Origin: Bacillota bacterium
GTDB taxonomy: Bacteria; Bacillota; Sulfobacillia; Symbiobacteriales; ZC4RG38
Length of the DNA: 64,000 nucleotides
Direction of reading: 5' to 3'
Assembly (NCBI GenBank): GCA_021890795.1
Contig: JAKKUO010000001.1
Location: forward strand, 124,001-188,000
Below are positions 36,459 to 45,224 of this stretch, one piece after another. The notes below the pieces were generated by a model. That model did not search any database. It saw only the letters and a list, made by a program, of their open reading frames with translations, and was not told where the DNA came from. How positions within the stretch are numbered: the first letter of the stretch is position 1; the number at the start of each line of letters is the position of its first letter. Made by a program: the position numbers and the translations under genes.

Positions 36459-38329
36459 CACCGGAAGGGGCGCTGCCGTACCCGGGAGGGGACCGGCAGA
36501 ACGCGGGCGCCGGGGGCCGGGGAACCGGCCCCCGGGACCGTTTGGCCGGCTCGGGGAGAGGGCTTCTCCGGCGGGTAGGTCGGGGGACGGCGTCACTCCC
36601 AGCTCTGGTGGGCCGGGTTGTCCAGGCCCTCAGCCTGTCCGACCTCGCCCTGGTCACCCTGGTCGCGGCCACCGGCGCCGGGGCCGCACTCGGGGTCCAG
36701 GCCTTCGAGGCGGGCATCCAAGCGGTCTTTGACCTCGCCTTCCGCCGGCTCCCGGCGTGGTGCGCCGGCCGGGGCTGGCCCCGGTGGCTCCCCTACCCCC
36801 TGGTGCCCGGTGCCCTGGGCTTGGCCGTTGCCTTTCTCAAGCGGCTGATCCCGGCCGAAGACCGGGGGCCGGCGATCCCCCAGGTGATCGTCGCCCTCAT
36901 GCGCCGGGGCGGCCGCATCCGCCCCCGCACCGCCCTGATCAAGACCCTGGCCGCCCTCCTCACCCTCGGCGCCGGCGGCTCCCTCGGGCGGGAGGGGCCG
37001 GTGGTGCTCCTGGGTGGCGGCATCGGTTCGGCCATCGGCCAGTACCTTCGTCTGCCGCCGGAGGTGGTCCGCACCCTGGTGGCCGCCGGCGCCGGTGCCG
37101 CCGTGGCCACCGCCTTTCATGCCCCGATGGCGGGCACCTTCTTCGCCATGGAGATCGTCCTCAGCCAGTTCACGGCCCGGGCCTTCGCCCTGGTCGCCCT
37201 GGCCGCGGTGACCGCCGCGAGCCTGTCCCGGATGGTCAGCCAGGCTCCCTTCCCCATCCCCGCGTACCGGCTGGAGCATCCCTGGGAGGTGGCCGCCTAC
37301 ATCGTCCTGGGGCTGGCGGTGGCGTGCCTCGCCCGGGGATACACCCGCCTCGTGGTGGCGACCGAGGCCCTGGACGGGCGACTGGGACGCCTGCCGGCCT
37401 GGATGGGGCCAGCCCTGGGGGGCCTTCTCTTCGGAGCGGTGGGCATCGCTCTCCCGGAGACCCTGGGCGGGGGCTATGAGGTCATCGCCCGCACCCTGGC
37501 GGGGAGCCTGCCCCCGGGGACGATGCTCCTCCTCCTGGCGGCCAAGTTCGTCACCGTCGGCATCACCCAGGCCACCGGTTGGGTCGGCGGGGTGTTCGCC
37601 CCGGCGATGTTCCTCGGCGCTATGGCCGGCGGCGTCTACGGGTCCGTGGTGGAACGCCTCTTCCCCGGAGCGACGGGACCGGCGGGCGCCTATGCGGTGG
37701 TGGGGATGGCCGCGATGATCGCCGGTGCCACCCACGCGCCGCTGACCGCCCTTACCCTCATCTTTGAAGTGACCCGGGACTACCAGATCGCCCTGCCGGC
37801 GATGGTGGCCTGCGGCATCGCCACGGTGTACAGCCAGCGGCTCAGCCCGTACTCCATCGACACCTTCCACCTCCCCGAGCAGGGGGTGGTGCTGCCCTGG
37901 CAGGTCCACGACCTCCGGGATGTCCCCGTCGCCCAGGCGATGGTCGCCCCCGTCCACACCGTCCGGACCGGGGCTACCCTGGGGGAGGTCATCGCTGCCA
38001 TGCAGCAGCACCGGCACACCGGGTTCCCGGTGGTGGACCACCAGGGCCGGCTGGTGGGGATCGTCACCCTGAAGGATATCCGGGACGTCCCCCTGGAGGG
38101 CCGGCTGCGGGTGCGGGTGGACCAGGTGATGAGCCGGGACCTGGAGGTGGTCACCCCGGAGCAGAGCCTGGCGGAGGCCGCCCTGGCCATGGCCCGCCGG
38201 GGGGTTGGCCGGCTGCCGGTGGTGGACGCCGCCGACCCGGGCCGGCTGGTGGGGATCCTGACCCGCAGCGACATCCTCCGGGCCTACCAGGGGCAAACCG
38301 CCGGCTCCAGCTCTGCCCGGTTGGCGTGA
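36455..38329 (+). CDS. ClC-family anion transporter with C-terminal CBS pair
   Basis: 624 aa from TTG 36455, which overlaps the preceding stop by 4 nt with GGGGGAGG 8 nt upstream; the earlier frame is a shadow. A ~50-residue Gly/Arg-rich leader precedes 10 or more membrane helices. The selectivity segments are [14 protein letters not shown] (gating Glu) and [11 protein letters not shown]. Where antiporters have the internal proton glutamate (FIIEEM in E. coli), this protein has FAMEIV, so that Glu is Ile. The central Ser of GSGIP is also changed (GPAIP). Two CBS domains at residues ~490-610 ([13 protein letters not shown] and [14 protein letters not shown]) probably sense nucleotides. Confidence 0.92.
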   Translation: MTPEGALPYPGGDRQNAGAGGRGTGPRDRLAGSGRGLLRRVGRGTASLPALVGRVVQALSLSDLALVTLVAATGAGAALGVQAFEAGIQAVFDLAFRRLPAWCAGRGWPRWLPYPLVPGALGLAVAFLKRLIPAEDRGPAIPQVIVALMRRGGRIRPRTALIKTLAALLTLGAGGSLGREGPVVLLGGGIGSAIGQYLRLPPEVVRTLVAAGAGAAVATAFHAPMAGTFFAMEIVLSQFTARAFALVALAAVTAASLSRMVSQAPFPIPAYRLEHPWEVAAYIVLGLAVACLARGYTRLVVATEALDGRLGRLPAWMGPALGGLLFGAVGIALPETLGGGYEVIARTLAGSLPPGTMLLLLAAKFVTVGITQATGWVGGVFAPAMFLGAMAGGVYGSVVERLFPGATGPAGAYAVVGMAAMIAGATHAPLTALTLIFEVTRDYQIALPAMVACGIATVYSQRLSPYSIDTFHLPEQGVVLPWQVHDLRDVPVAQAMVAPVHTVRTGATLGEVIAAMQQHRHTGFPVVDHQGRLVGIVTLKDIRDVPLEGRLRVRVDQVMSRDLEVVTPEQSLAEAALAMARRGVGRLPVVDAADPGRLVGILTRSDILRAYQGQTAGSSSARLA

Positions 38330-38358
38330 CGCCAGCTCACCAATGGGCCGCCAGGGCA

Positions 38359-38386
38359 TTTACATTTCCGGGCGGTCTGTTACAAT
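38359..38386 (+). promoter_or_regulatory. promoter for speD
   Basis: TTTACA (38359-38364), 16 nt, TACAAT (38381-38386), preceded by TGT (extended -10). Strong match, with a structured leader immediately after. Confidence 0.75.
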
Positions 38387-38390
38387 TAGA

Positions 38391-38457
38391 CTTGATTGGC
38401 TGGGGTTCCGCCCGGGCTGCCAACCCCTTGGCAGTCCGGGCGGGCCCGAAATTCAAG
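38391..38457 (+). promoter_or_regulatory. structured 5' leader of speD
   Basis: A 16-bp hairpin with one G-U pairs 38408-38423 with 38428-38443 around loop CCCC. An outer helix CTTGA (38391-38395) / TCAAG (38453-38457) would close it. The structure starts within a few bases of the predicted transcription start and ends ~20 nt before the speD ATG. There is no T-run, so it is not a simple terminator. I do not recognise it as a known riboswitch class. Confidence 0.6.
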
Positions 38458-38477
38458 TAAGGGGGCTGATAGGGGAA

Positions 38478-38903
38478 ATGAAAGCACTGGGCCGCCACAT
38501 CCTGGCGGAGGTTTATGGTTGCGACCCCACGGTCATTAACGACGTGGAAAAGGTCGAGCGGATTCTGGTGGATGCTGCCCTGAAAGCCGGGGCAGAGGTC
38601 CGGGAGGTCGCCTTCCATAAATTCAGTCCCCAGGGCGTCAGCGGCATGGTGATCATTTCCGAGAGCCACTTGGCGGTCCACACCTGGCCAGAGCTCGGTT
38701 ACGCAGCGGTGGATGTCTTCACTTGTGGCGAGCACGTCGACCCGTGGGTCTCCATGCGGTATATCTGCGAGGCCTTCGGCGCGCAGAACGTGACGGCCAC
38801 GGAGACCCTGCGGGGCATCCTGCCGGAGAAGAACAGCGCATCCAACCAGAGCGGCCGGCCCTGGCAGCCGGGTTCGGTGCCCGCTCAGGCTGTCGCCGGG
38901 TAA
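38478..38903 (+). CDS. speD: S-adenosylmethionine decarboxylase proenzyme, prokaryotic class 1b
   Basis: Makes decarboxylated SAM for spermidine synthesis; self-cleaves to create a pyruvoyl cofactor. 141 aa. ATG 38478 ([16 protein letters not shown]) is the family start. Cleavage occurs before S63 in [12 protein letters not shown], and the proton-donor Cys is in [12 protein letters not shown]. The ~18-residue C-terminal tail is disordered. The enzyme's downstream by-product, methylthioadenosine, is the substrate of genes at 40.5-45.1 kb. No spermidine synthase gene is in the window. Confidence 0.96.
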   Translation: MKALGRHILAEVYGCDPTVINDVEKVERILVDAALKAGAEVREVAFHKFSPQGVSGMVIISESHLAVHTWPELGYAAVDVFTCGEHVDPWVSMRYICEAFGAQNVTATETLRGILPEKNSASNQSGRPWQPGSVPAQAVAG

Positions 38904-38961
38904 TTCCCGGGGAGGTGTGTCCGTATTAGTACCGACAGACCGCAGTTCCACGGCGTAGGCT

Positions 38962-39012
38962 GAACCCCGACGGCACCTACGGTGAGAAGGGAGCCGTCGG
39001 GGTTCGTTTTTT
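38962..39012 (+). terminator. Rho-independent terminator after speD
   Basis: A perfect 13-bp stem GAACCCCGACGGC (38962-38974) / GCCGTCGGGGTTC (38993-39005) with an 18-nt loop, then GTTTTTT. Confidence 0.9.
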
Positions 39013-39020
39013 CGTCAGCC

Positions 39021-39050
39021 TTGCGGCAGGCGCCGGAACTGGGATACAAT
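39021..39050 (+). promoter_or_regulatory. candidate promoter for ndk
   Basis: TTGCGG (39021-39026), 18 nt, TACAAT (39045-39050). It lies between the speD terminator and ndk. Confidence 0.55.
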
Positions 39051-39091
39051 CGGAACGGTGCAGGCTCATTTCCAGGGAGGGAAGCCCCGAC

Positions 39092-39553
39092 GTGGCAGTA
39101 GAGCGCAGCTTTGTCATGGTCAAGCCCGACGGCGTCCAGCGGGGGCTGGTGGGCGAGGTGATCCGCCGGCTGGAGCGCCGGGGACTGAAGCTGGTGGCGG
39201 CGAAGTTCATGCGGGTCCCCCGGGAACTGGCGGAGAAGCACTACGAGGCCCTCAAGGACAAGCCCTTCTTCCCCGGCCTCATTGACTTCATCACCTCCGG
39301 GCCGGTGCTCGCCATGGTCTGGGAAGGGCCCGGGGCCATCAGCGTCATCCGCAACACCATGGGGGCCACCGATCCGGCCAAGGCCAGCCCTGGCACCATC
39401 CGGGCGGACTTCGCCCTCGACGTCAGCCGCAACGTGGTCCACGGCTCCGACAGCCCGGAGACCGCGGAGCGGGAGATCGCCCTCTGGTTCCGCCCCGAAG
39501 AACTGGTCTCCTACGACCGGTCCGTGGACGGCTGGATCGCGGAGGAAAAATAG
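39092..39553 (+). CDS. ndk: nucleoside diphosphate kinase
   Basis: Transfers the gamma-phosphate between nucleoside di- and triphosphates, 153 aa. GTG 39092 follows GGGAGGGAAG. Motifs: [20 protein letters not shown] at the N-terminus, [20 protein letters not shown], and the phospho-His H117 in [16 protein letters not shown]. Single-gene transcription unit with its own promoter and a bidirectional terminator. Confidence 0.97.
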   Translation: MAVERSFVMVKPDGVQRGLVGEVIRRLERRGLKLVAAKFMRVPRELAEKHYEALKDKPFFPGLIDFITSGPVLAMVWEGPGAISVIRNTMGATDPAKASPGTIRADFALDVSRNVVHGSDSPETAEREIALWFRPEELVSYDRSVDGWIAEEK

Positions 39554-39566
39554 GGCAGGGCAGGGA

Positions 39567-39596
39567 AAAGGGACCGCTTGGCCGGCGGTCCCTTTA
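39567..39596. terminator. bidirectional terminator between ndk and the LysM protein gene
   Basis: A perfect 11-bp stem AAAGGGACCGC (39567-39577) / GCGGTCCCTTT (39585-39595) around TTGGCCG. A/T runs flank both sides, so it can serve both converging genes; it overlaps the last bases of the minus-strand gene. Confidence 0.8.
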
Positions 39597-40478
39597 TCGA
39601 CCGGTGGGGGGCGGGGAACCCCCGGGGGTGCTGCCTCCCGGCCCCCTGGCGGGGGGCGGGCGGCCCTCGCCGCTCTCCCGGGTCCCGGACCGGGCGGGCC
39701 CGGCCGGGGGCGGGATGACCAGGATCTGCCCGGGCTCCAGCTGGTAGGGCTCGGTGAGCCGGTTGGCCCGGGCGAGGCTTCCGGGAGAGACCCCGAACTT
39801 CCGGGCGATGCGCCAGAGGCTGTCGCCCCGGCGGACGCTGTAGATGGCCTGGGCCGGCCCCGGGAGGAGGGAGCAGGGGACAAAGACGTCCACGTAGCCG
39901 TCCCGGGTCCCGGCCACCACCTGCCCGTCGGGGGTCCCCTGGGCGGTGACCAGCCCGCCGGTGTAGACCCGGCCCAGCTCCTCGAGCCGGGCCTCTCCGC
40001 CGGCGGTACGGATCTGAAAGACGTACAGGGTCTGGGCGCCGGACCCGGCGGCCACCACCTCGGTGCGGCCGTCGCCGTCCACGTCCGCCAGGTCGACGCT
40101 GCGGAAGTACGCGCCCGGGAAGAGGAGGGTCTGGCAGAGCAGGGCGAGGCCCCCGGAGCTGAGGCCGTAGAGCAGGACCCCGTCCCGGGTCCCGACGGCT
40201 ACGGCCCCCACCCCTTCCGGGGTGAGGCTGCCGGCGGCCAGGCTGAGCCCCTCCCGGCCGAGCTCCGCTTCCCACCGCAACTGGTAGGTATCACCGGTCC
40301 AGTCAAAGACCTTCAGTTCCGGCCCGGCGAGGGCAACGATCTCCGCCGCACCGTCGCCGTCGAGATCGGCGGTGCGGACCAGGAGCGACCGGCCGAGGCC
40401 GCCGCCCCGCCAGCGCCGCGCCATGCCGCCGGCCTGCGGCTTGCCGGCACCACCTCCGGCCTGTGGGCGTTCGTACAT
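39594..40478 (-). CDS. FG-GAP repeat protein with C-terminal LysM domain
   Basis: 294 aa. ATG at 40478 follows GAGGTGGG; a GTG 9 nt earlier is less well placed. Two calcium-loop FG-GAP motifs are visible (TADLDGDGAAEIVAL and LADVDGDGRTEVVAAG), within a beta-propeller-like repeat region (~15-200). A LysM peptidoglycan-binding module follows (YSVRRGDSLWRIARKFG through LEPGQILVIPPP, ~212-258). The tail is Pro/Gly-rich. The odd point is the absence of a recognisable signal peptide, although LysM and FG-GAP both suggest a cell-wall or spore-cortex location. The function is unknown; a spore-associated role would remove the need for a signal peptide (inference). Confidence 0.8.
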   Translation of the reverse strand: MYERPQAGGGAGKPQAGGMARRWRGGGLGRSLLVRTADLDGDGAAEIVALAGPELKVFDWTGDTYQLRWEAELGREGLSLAAGSLTPEGVGAVAVGTRDGVLLYGLSSGGLALLCQTLLFPGAYFRSVDLADVDGDGRTEVVAAGSGAQTLYVFQIRTAGGEARLEELGRVYTGGLVTAQGTPDGQVVAGTRDGYVDVFVPCSLLPGPAQAIYSVRRGDSLWRIARKFGVSPGSLARANRLTEPYQLEPGQILVIPPPAGPARSGTRESGEGRPPPARGPGGSTPGGSPPPTGR

Positions 40479-40544
40479 CGGACCCACCTCAACCCCGTCA
40501 GCGTCCTGTCACCAGGTTATGTCGCCGACAAGGGAGGCGTGCAT

Positions 40545-41333
40545 ATGGTTCGCTACGCGATCATTGGCGGGACGGGGGTCTACGATCCCCGGATCCTGAC
40601 GGACCTCCGCCGGGAGCGGGTGGAGACCCCCTGGGGGGCCATCGAGGTCCAGATCGGGACCTACAAAGGGCGGGAGGTGGCCTTCCTGCCCCGGCACGGG
40701 GCCGACCACTCGGTGCCGCCCCACCGGATCAACTACCGGGCGAACATCTGGGGGCTCAAAAAGCTCGGGGTGGAGCGGGTCCTGGCCACCACCGCGGTCG
40801 GGTCCCTCAACCTGGAGATGAAGCCCGGGGACTTCGTCTTCATCGACCAGTTCATGGACTTCACCAAGGGCGGCCGGCCCCTCACCTTCTTCGAGGGCGG
40901 CCCCGACGGGGTGGTCCACACCGACGTCACCGAACCCTACTGCCCCGAGCTTCGAAAGACCTTGATCCAGGCGGCAGAGGAGCTCGGGCTCCGGCACCAC
41001 ACCCGGGGCACCTACGTCTGCACCGAGGGACCCCGGTTTGAGACCGCGGCGGAGATCCGGGCCTTCCGGACCCTGGGCGGCGACCTGGTGGGCATGACCA
41101 ACGTGCCCGAGGCGGTGCTGGCCCGGGAGGCGGGGCTGTGCTATGCGGTCATCTCCATGGTGACCAACTACGCGGCGGGGATCTCCCCCCAGCCCCTCAC
41201 CCACGAAGAGGTGCTGGAGGTCATGGCAGCGAATGCAGAAAAGTTGAAGTCCCTGGCCATGCGCTGCCTGGAGCAGATCCCGGAGACCCGGGGCTGCAGC
41301 TGCGGCAAGCACACCCCGCCTCTCAAGGTGTAG
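40545..41333 (+). CDS. mtnP: MTAP-family nucleoside phosphorylase, possibly S-methyl-5'-thioinosine phosphorylase
   Basis: Purine nucleoside phosphorylase superfamily, MTAP branch, 262 aa. ATG 40545 ([18 protein letters not shown]) follows AGGGAGG. Motifs: phosphate loop [38 protein letters not shown] and [13 protein letters not shown]. The base-binding stretch, TDYDCW in human MTAP, is TNYAAG here with N208 in place of the adenine-binding Asp. Asn at this place is the signature of 6-oxopurine enzymes (PNP N243; Pseudomonas methylthioinosine phosphorylase has NPAAG). Substrate is therefore likely methylthioinosine or a 6-oxopurine nucleoside rather than MTA. Followed by ahcY and mtaD, which supports the deaminated route. 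Confidence 0.85.
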   Translation: MVRYAIIGGTGVYDPRILTDLRRERVETPWGAIEVQIGTYKGREVAFLPRHGADHSVPPHRINYRANIWGLKKLGVERVLATTAVGSLNLEMKPGDFVFIDQFMDFTKGGRPLTFFEGGPDGVVHTDVTEPYCPELRKTLIQAAEELGLRHHTRGTYVCTEGPRFETAAEIRAFRTLGGDLVGMTNVPEAVLAREAGLCYAVISMVTNYAAGISPQPLTHEEVLEVMAANAEKLKSLAMRCLEQIPETRGCSCGKHTPPLKV

Positions 41334-41389
41334 GCGGGCTGGCCTGCAGAACCAGGCGGGCCGGTCGGGAGCACGAGGAGCATCGGAAT

Positions 41390-41415
41390 GGGCCGCGGGC
41401 CATCGCCCGCGGCCC
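41390..41415 (+). other. hairpin just upstream of ahcY
   Basis: A perfect 11-bp stem GGGCCGCGGGC (41390-41400) / GCCCGCGGCCC (41405-41415), loop CATC, ending 6 nt before the ahcY ribosome site. No T-run. It may modulate translation or be a weak terminator after the phosphorylase gene. Confidence 0.5.
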
Positions 41416-41436
41416 GCGGTTGAGGAGGCGAGGGCG

Positions 41437-42705
41437 TTGCCCGAGTCCAAGGTCCACCTGTCGACCCTCCGGGACCCCAGCCTGGCCCCCGAGGGCCACA
41501 AGAAGATCGACTGGGTGGCCCGGCACATGCCGGTGCTCAACGAGGTCCGCAAGGAGTTTGAAGCCACCCGACCCCTCGCGGGCCGCCGGATCGCCATCTG
41601 CCTGCACCTGGAGGCCAAGACCGCCTACATGGCCACGGTCCTGGCCGCCGGCGGCGCGGAGGTGGCCATCTGCGGCTCCAATCCCCTCTCCACCCAGGAC
41701 GACGTCTGCGCCGCCCTGGCGGAGCGGGGGGTGATCGTCCACGCCTGGCACGGGGCCACACCCCAGGAGTACGTCGCCCACATCCACAAGGTCCTGGACC
41801 ATCAGCCCGACCTGGTCCTGGACGACGGCGGCGACCTGGTGGCCACCCTGCACCGGGAGCGCCGGGAGCTGCTCCCCCGGATCCTGGGCGGGACGGAGGA
41901 GACCACCACCGGCGTCCACCGGCTCCGGGCGATGGCCGCGGCCGGGGCTCTGGCCTTCCCCATGGTGGCGGTGAACAACGCCCACATGAAGTTCCTCTTT
42001 GACAACCGGTACGGCACCGGCCAGAGCACCTGGGACGGGATCATGCGGAACACCAACCTGACGGTGGCGGGGAAGACCGTGGTGGTGGCCGGCTACGGCT
42101 GGTGCGGCAAGGGGGTGGCGATGCGGGCCCGGGGGCTGGGCGCCAGGGTGATCGTCACCGAGACCGACCCCATCGCGGCCAACGAGGCGATCATGGACGG
42201 CTTCGAGGTCATGCCCATGAGCCGGGCCGCCGCCCAGGCCGACTTCATCGTCACCGTCACCGGCAACATCGGCGTGGTCCGGGAGGAGCACCTCCAGGTC
42301 ATCAAGGACGGGTGCATCCTGGCCAACGCCGGCCACTTCGACGTGGAGATTGACAAGCGGGCCCTGGAGAAGCTCGGGGGTCCGCCCCGCCGGGTCCGGG
42401 AGAACGTGGACGAGTACCGGTTTGCCGACGGCCGCCGGGTCTACCTCCTGGCCGAAGGCCGGCTGGTGAACCTCGCCGGCGGCGACGGCCACCCGGCGGA
42501 GATCATGGACCTCTCCTTCGCCGTCCAGTGCCTCGCCCAGCGGTACATCGCGGAGAACGCGGGGCGGCTGGAGCGGACGGTGCTGCCGGTGCCGCCGGAG
42601 ATCGACCGGCGGGTGGCCGAGCTCCGGCTCCGGGCCCTGGGGGTGGAGATCGACCGGCTGACGCCGGAGCAGGAGGCCTACCTCCGGTCCTGGCAGGGGG
42701 GATAG
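41437..42705 (+). CDS. ahcY: S-adenosylhomocysteine (or S-inosylhomocysteine) hydrolase
   Basis: NAD-dependent hydrolase that splits SAH, or its deaminated form, into homocysteine and nucleoside; 422 aa. TTG 41437 lies 8 nt after GAGGAGGCGAGG. Motifs: [31 protein letters not shown], the NAD loop [15 protein letters not shown], and [15 protein letters not shown]. The adenine-pocket motif HMTVETA (human H55, T57, E59) reads HLEAKTA here (H57, E59, K61). This is the archaeal/thermophile variant; the methanogen enzyme of this type was reported to prefer S-inosylhomocysteine. It lacks the long C-terminal insertions of eukaryotic enzymes. The neighbouring mtaD would supply the inosyl substrate. Confidence 0.93.
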   Translation: MPESKVHLSTLRDPSLAPEGHKKIDWVARHMPVLNEVRKEFEATRPLAGRRIAICLHLEAKTAYMATVLAAGGAEVAICGSNPLSTQDDVCAALAERGVIVHAWHGATPQEYVAHIHKVLDHQPDLVLDDGGDLVATLHRERRELLPRILGGTEETTTGVHRLRAMAAAGALAFPMVAVNNAHMKFLFDNRYGTGQSTWDGIMRNTNLTVAGKTVVVAGYGWCGKGVAMRARGLGARVIVTETDPIAANEAIMDGFEVMPMSRAAAQADFIVTVTGNIGVVREEHLQVIKDGCILANAGHFDVEIDKRALEKLGGPPRRVRENVDEYRFADGRRVYLLAEGRLVNLAGGDGHPAEIMDLSFAVQCLAQRYIAENAGRLERTVLPVPPEIDRRVAELRLRALGVEIDRLTPEQEAYLRSWQGG

Positions 42706-42713
42706 GATCGGCG

Positions 42714-43703
42714 ATGGCCTGGGTACTGGTGACGCTGGCGGGAGCCTTTAGCGGCGAAGAGGCGAACGCCGCCGGCCAGCCCCTCGACCTGCCCTGGGAC
42801 GGGTGCGAACTCCACCGGATGGCGGGGCTGACGAGCCTGTACGCCGCGGTGGCCACTGCGGAGGCTCGGGACTGGCTGGTGGGAGCCCGGCTGCCGCTCC
42901 TGGAGGGCGAGCGGATGCCCGACCTCGGGGCCCTAGCCGGTCCGGACCCGGCGGCCCGGCAGGCGGTCCTGGCGGAGTTGGAGACCGCCCTCCACCGGGT
43001 TCGGTCCATCGGCGGCCGGTACCTCGTTCTGCCCGGCCCGCCTCTGGTGGCGGCGCCCCGGGCCGGAAGGGAAGGGGCGGCCGGCCGAGCCGGGGCAGCC
43101 GAGGGGCCGGCGCCTGGAGAGGAAGGGCCCTGGGCCGCCGGGCTGGCAGCCCTGTCCGAGCTCCAGGAGGCCGTCGGGGTGCAGGTGGTCCTGGAGATGG
43201 CCGGGCCGCCGGCCGGTGAGGCGTGGCCGGAAGGGGAAGGGACGACCGGCGGAAGGGTGCCCGGCGGGCTGCTCCTCGGCTGGCGGTGGCCGGAGAGCGG
43301 GGCGGAAGCCGCCCCGGGTCCCGGGGCGGAGGGGGCCGCTCCCCCCGTCTCCGAGGGGGAGGGTACCCCGGCCCCGGTCTGGGCGGACCACCTGTGGATC
43401 CCCGCGGACCTGCTGGCCGGGGACCCGCCGGTGGGCGCCTCCGGTGCGGCGGCAGGCGGAGACCCGGTCGCTGGCGGCGCCGCCTCGGCAGGCGTTGCCG
43501 CTGGCGACGACGGCGCGGCCGCTGGCGACGACGGCTCGGCCGGCACAGCCGCCGGCCGGGAGCCCCTCCTCTGGCTCTCCGAATGGGCCCGGGTCCGCCC
43601 CCGGGGGCGGATCGTCCTGGCGCCGCCGGCCGCCGGGCCCGCGGCCGAGGTGACCCGGGCCGCCCTCGCCCGGGCCCGGCGCCTCCTGGGCCGGGAGGGG
43701 TAA
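42714..43703 (+). CDS. unknown protein, degenerate TIM-barrel-like, Ala/Gly-rich
   Basis: 329 aa, not firmly recognised. ATG 42714 is 8 nt after the ahcY stop and has a GGGGGGATAGGA ribosome site. Segments such as WDGCELHRMAGLTSLYAAV, RSIGGRYLVLPGPP, LQEAVGVQVVLEMAGPP and WADHLWIPADLL recall strands of sugar-phosphate isomerase / AP-endonuclease-2 type TIM barrels. The metal ligands expected of that family are not obvious. Long Ala/Gly/Glu/Pro-rich inserts separate the blocks, including a tandem Gly-Asp-Asp-Gly repeat. Its position between ahcY and mtaD suggests a part in SAM by-product salvage, but no reaction can be assigned. Confidence 0.7.
   Translation: MAWVLVTLAGAFSGEEANAAGQPLDLPWDGCELHRMAGLTSLYAAVATAEARDWLVGARLPLLEGERMPDLGALAGPDPAARQAVLAELETALHRVRSIGGRYLVLPGPPLVAAPRAGREGAAGRAGAAEGPAPGEEGPWAAGLAALSELQEAVGVQVVLEMAGPPAGEAWPEGEGTTGGRVPGGLLLGWRWPESGAEAAPGPGAEGAAPPVSEGEGTPAPVWADHLWIPADLLAGDPPVGASGAAAGGDPVAGGAASAGVAAGDDGAAAGDDGSAGTAAGREPLLWLSEWARVRPRGRIVLAPPAAGPAAEVTRAALARARRLLGREG
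43497..43538 (+). repeat. 21-bp tandem repeat inside the unknown gene
   Basis: Two copies (43497-43517 and 43518-43538) differing at one base, encoding AAGDDG-type units. It lies in the low-complexity part of the protein and keeps the frame. Confidence 0.85.
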
Positions 43704-43812
43704 TGGCAGCACACCACCCGCGGGCCACCGTGCCCGCGGCAGGAAAGGAGCGGAGGGCCCGGGGCCCGGCCCCTGATGGGTCCGGGGCCGCCGGGCCGGA
43801 GGGATGGAGCGG

Positions 43813-45138
43813 GTGTTGATCCGGGGCGGGACGGTCATCACCATGACCGGCCCCGAGGCGGTTTACCCCGACGGCGTGGTGGCCGTCGAGGACGGTGTCA
43901 TCCGCTACGCCGGCCCCCGGAGCGGGGCGCCGTCAGAGGTACTGGCCCCGGGGTGGGCCGGCCGGGAGATCGACGCCACCGGCCGGCTGGTGCTGCCGGG
44001 GCTCGTCAACACCCACACCCACGCGGCCATGGTGCTCCTCCGGGGCTACGCCGACGACATGCGGCTGATGGAATGGCTCCAGACCAAGATCTGGCCGGTG
44101 GAGGCCGCCCTCACCCCGGAGGACATCTACTGGGGCACGGCCCTGGCAGCGGCAGAAAGCCTCCTGGCCGGGGTGACCACTTTCAACGACATGTACATCT
44201 TTGAGGAGGAGGCGGCCCGGGCGGTAGAAGCCCTTGGGATCCGGGCCGTCCTCTGCCGGGGGATCATCGGCTCCGGGCCGGACTTCCAGAGCCGGGTAGA
44301 GGAGGCCCGGGCCCTCCTGGAGCGCTGGCACGGCGGGGCCGGGGGCCGGATCACCACCCTCCTGGCGCCCCACGCCCCGTACACCGTGCCCCCGGCGGAA
44401 CTGGAGACCATCGCCGGCCTGGCCGCAGACTGGGGGGTGGGGATCCACATCCACCTGGCCGAGACCCGGGACGAGATCGAGATCCTCCGGAAGCAGTACG
44501 GCAAGAGCCCCTTTGAGATCGCCCACGAGGCGGGGCTCACCCGGCACCTGGTGGTTGCGGCCCACTGCGTCCACGCCACGGACCGGGATATCGAACTCTT
44601 TGCCCAGGCCCCCGGCGGCGGAGTGGCCCACTGCCCGGTCTCCAACCTGAAGCTGGCCTGCGGCGTGGCACCCATCCTGAAGTGGAAGGCCGCGGGGGTG
44701 AGCGTGGGCCTGGGCACCGACGGGGCGGCCTCGGCCAACCAGCTCAGCCTTTGGGGCGAGATGCGGCTGATGGCCCTCCTGCAGAAGAACGCCAGCGGCG
44801 ACCCGGCGGCCTTCACCGCCTACGATGCGGTCTACGCGGCCACCGCCGGCGGCGCCGCGGTGCTGGGGCTCCAGGACCGGATCGGCACCCTGGAGCCCGG
44901 CAAGCGGGCGGACATCATCCTGGTGAACACCTCCCGCCCCTCTCTGACGCCGGTCCACGATCCCTTCTCCACCCTGGCTTACTCCACCAACCCCGGGGAC
45001 GTAGAGACGGTGCTGGTGGACGGCCGGGTGGTGGTGGAGGAGGGCCGGCTGGTCACCGGCGACCTGGCGGAGATCGTGGCCAAAGCCCGGGAGCAGGCCC
45101 GGGCCCTCCTCGCCCGGGCCGCGGCCGCCCGGGGCTGA
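43813..45138 (+). CDS. mtaD: 5-methylthioadenosine/S-adenosylhomocysteine deaminase
   Basis: Amidohydrolase-superfamily deaminase, ~441 aa, converting MTA to methylthioinosine and SAH to S-inosylhomocysteine. Start: GGAGGG directly abuts ATG 43804 but lies 9 nt before GTG 43813 (MLIRGGTVITMTG), so GTG is preferred; ATG 43804 is possible. Metal ligands: HxH in NTHTHAAMV, His in HIHLAET, His in VVAAHCVHATD, Asp in LGTDGAASANQLSL. The composite-domain edges at both ends are typical. A guanine- or chlorohydrolase-type activity is an alternative within the family, but location beside the phosphorylase and ahcY favours MTA/SAH. Confidence 0.9.
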   Translation: MLIRGGTVITMTGPEAVYPDGVVAVEDGVIRYAGPRSGAPSEVLAPGWAGREIDATGRLVLPGLVNTHTHAAMVLLRGYADDMRLMEWLQTKIWPVEAALTPEDIYWGTALAAAESLLAGVTTFNDMYIFEEEAARAVEALGIRAVLCRGIIGSGPDFQSRVEEARALLERWHGGAGGRITTLLAPHAPYTVPPAELETIAGLAADWGVGIHIHLAETRDEIEILRKQYGKSPFEIAHEAGLTRHLVVAAHCVHATDRDIELFAQAPGGGVAHCPVSNLKLACGVAPILKWKAAGVSVGLGTDGAASANQLSLWGEMRLMALLQKNASGDPAAFTAYDAVYAATAGGAAVLGLQDRIGTLEPGKRADIILVNTSRPSLTPVHDPFSTLAYSTNPGDVETVLVDGRVVVEEGRLVTGDLAEIVAKAREQARALLARAAAARG

Positions 45139-45224
45139 GGCTGAAGGCCGGGGCGCCCGGGGCCAACGCCCGAAGCCGGGGCAGCGGCAAGGTCCCGCCG
45201 GAGCCGGAAACGGCAGTCGAAATG

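Noticed and set aside
43497-43538. CRISPR or mobile-element repeat
   Set aside because: It is a 21-bp in-frame coding duplication inside a low-complexity segment.
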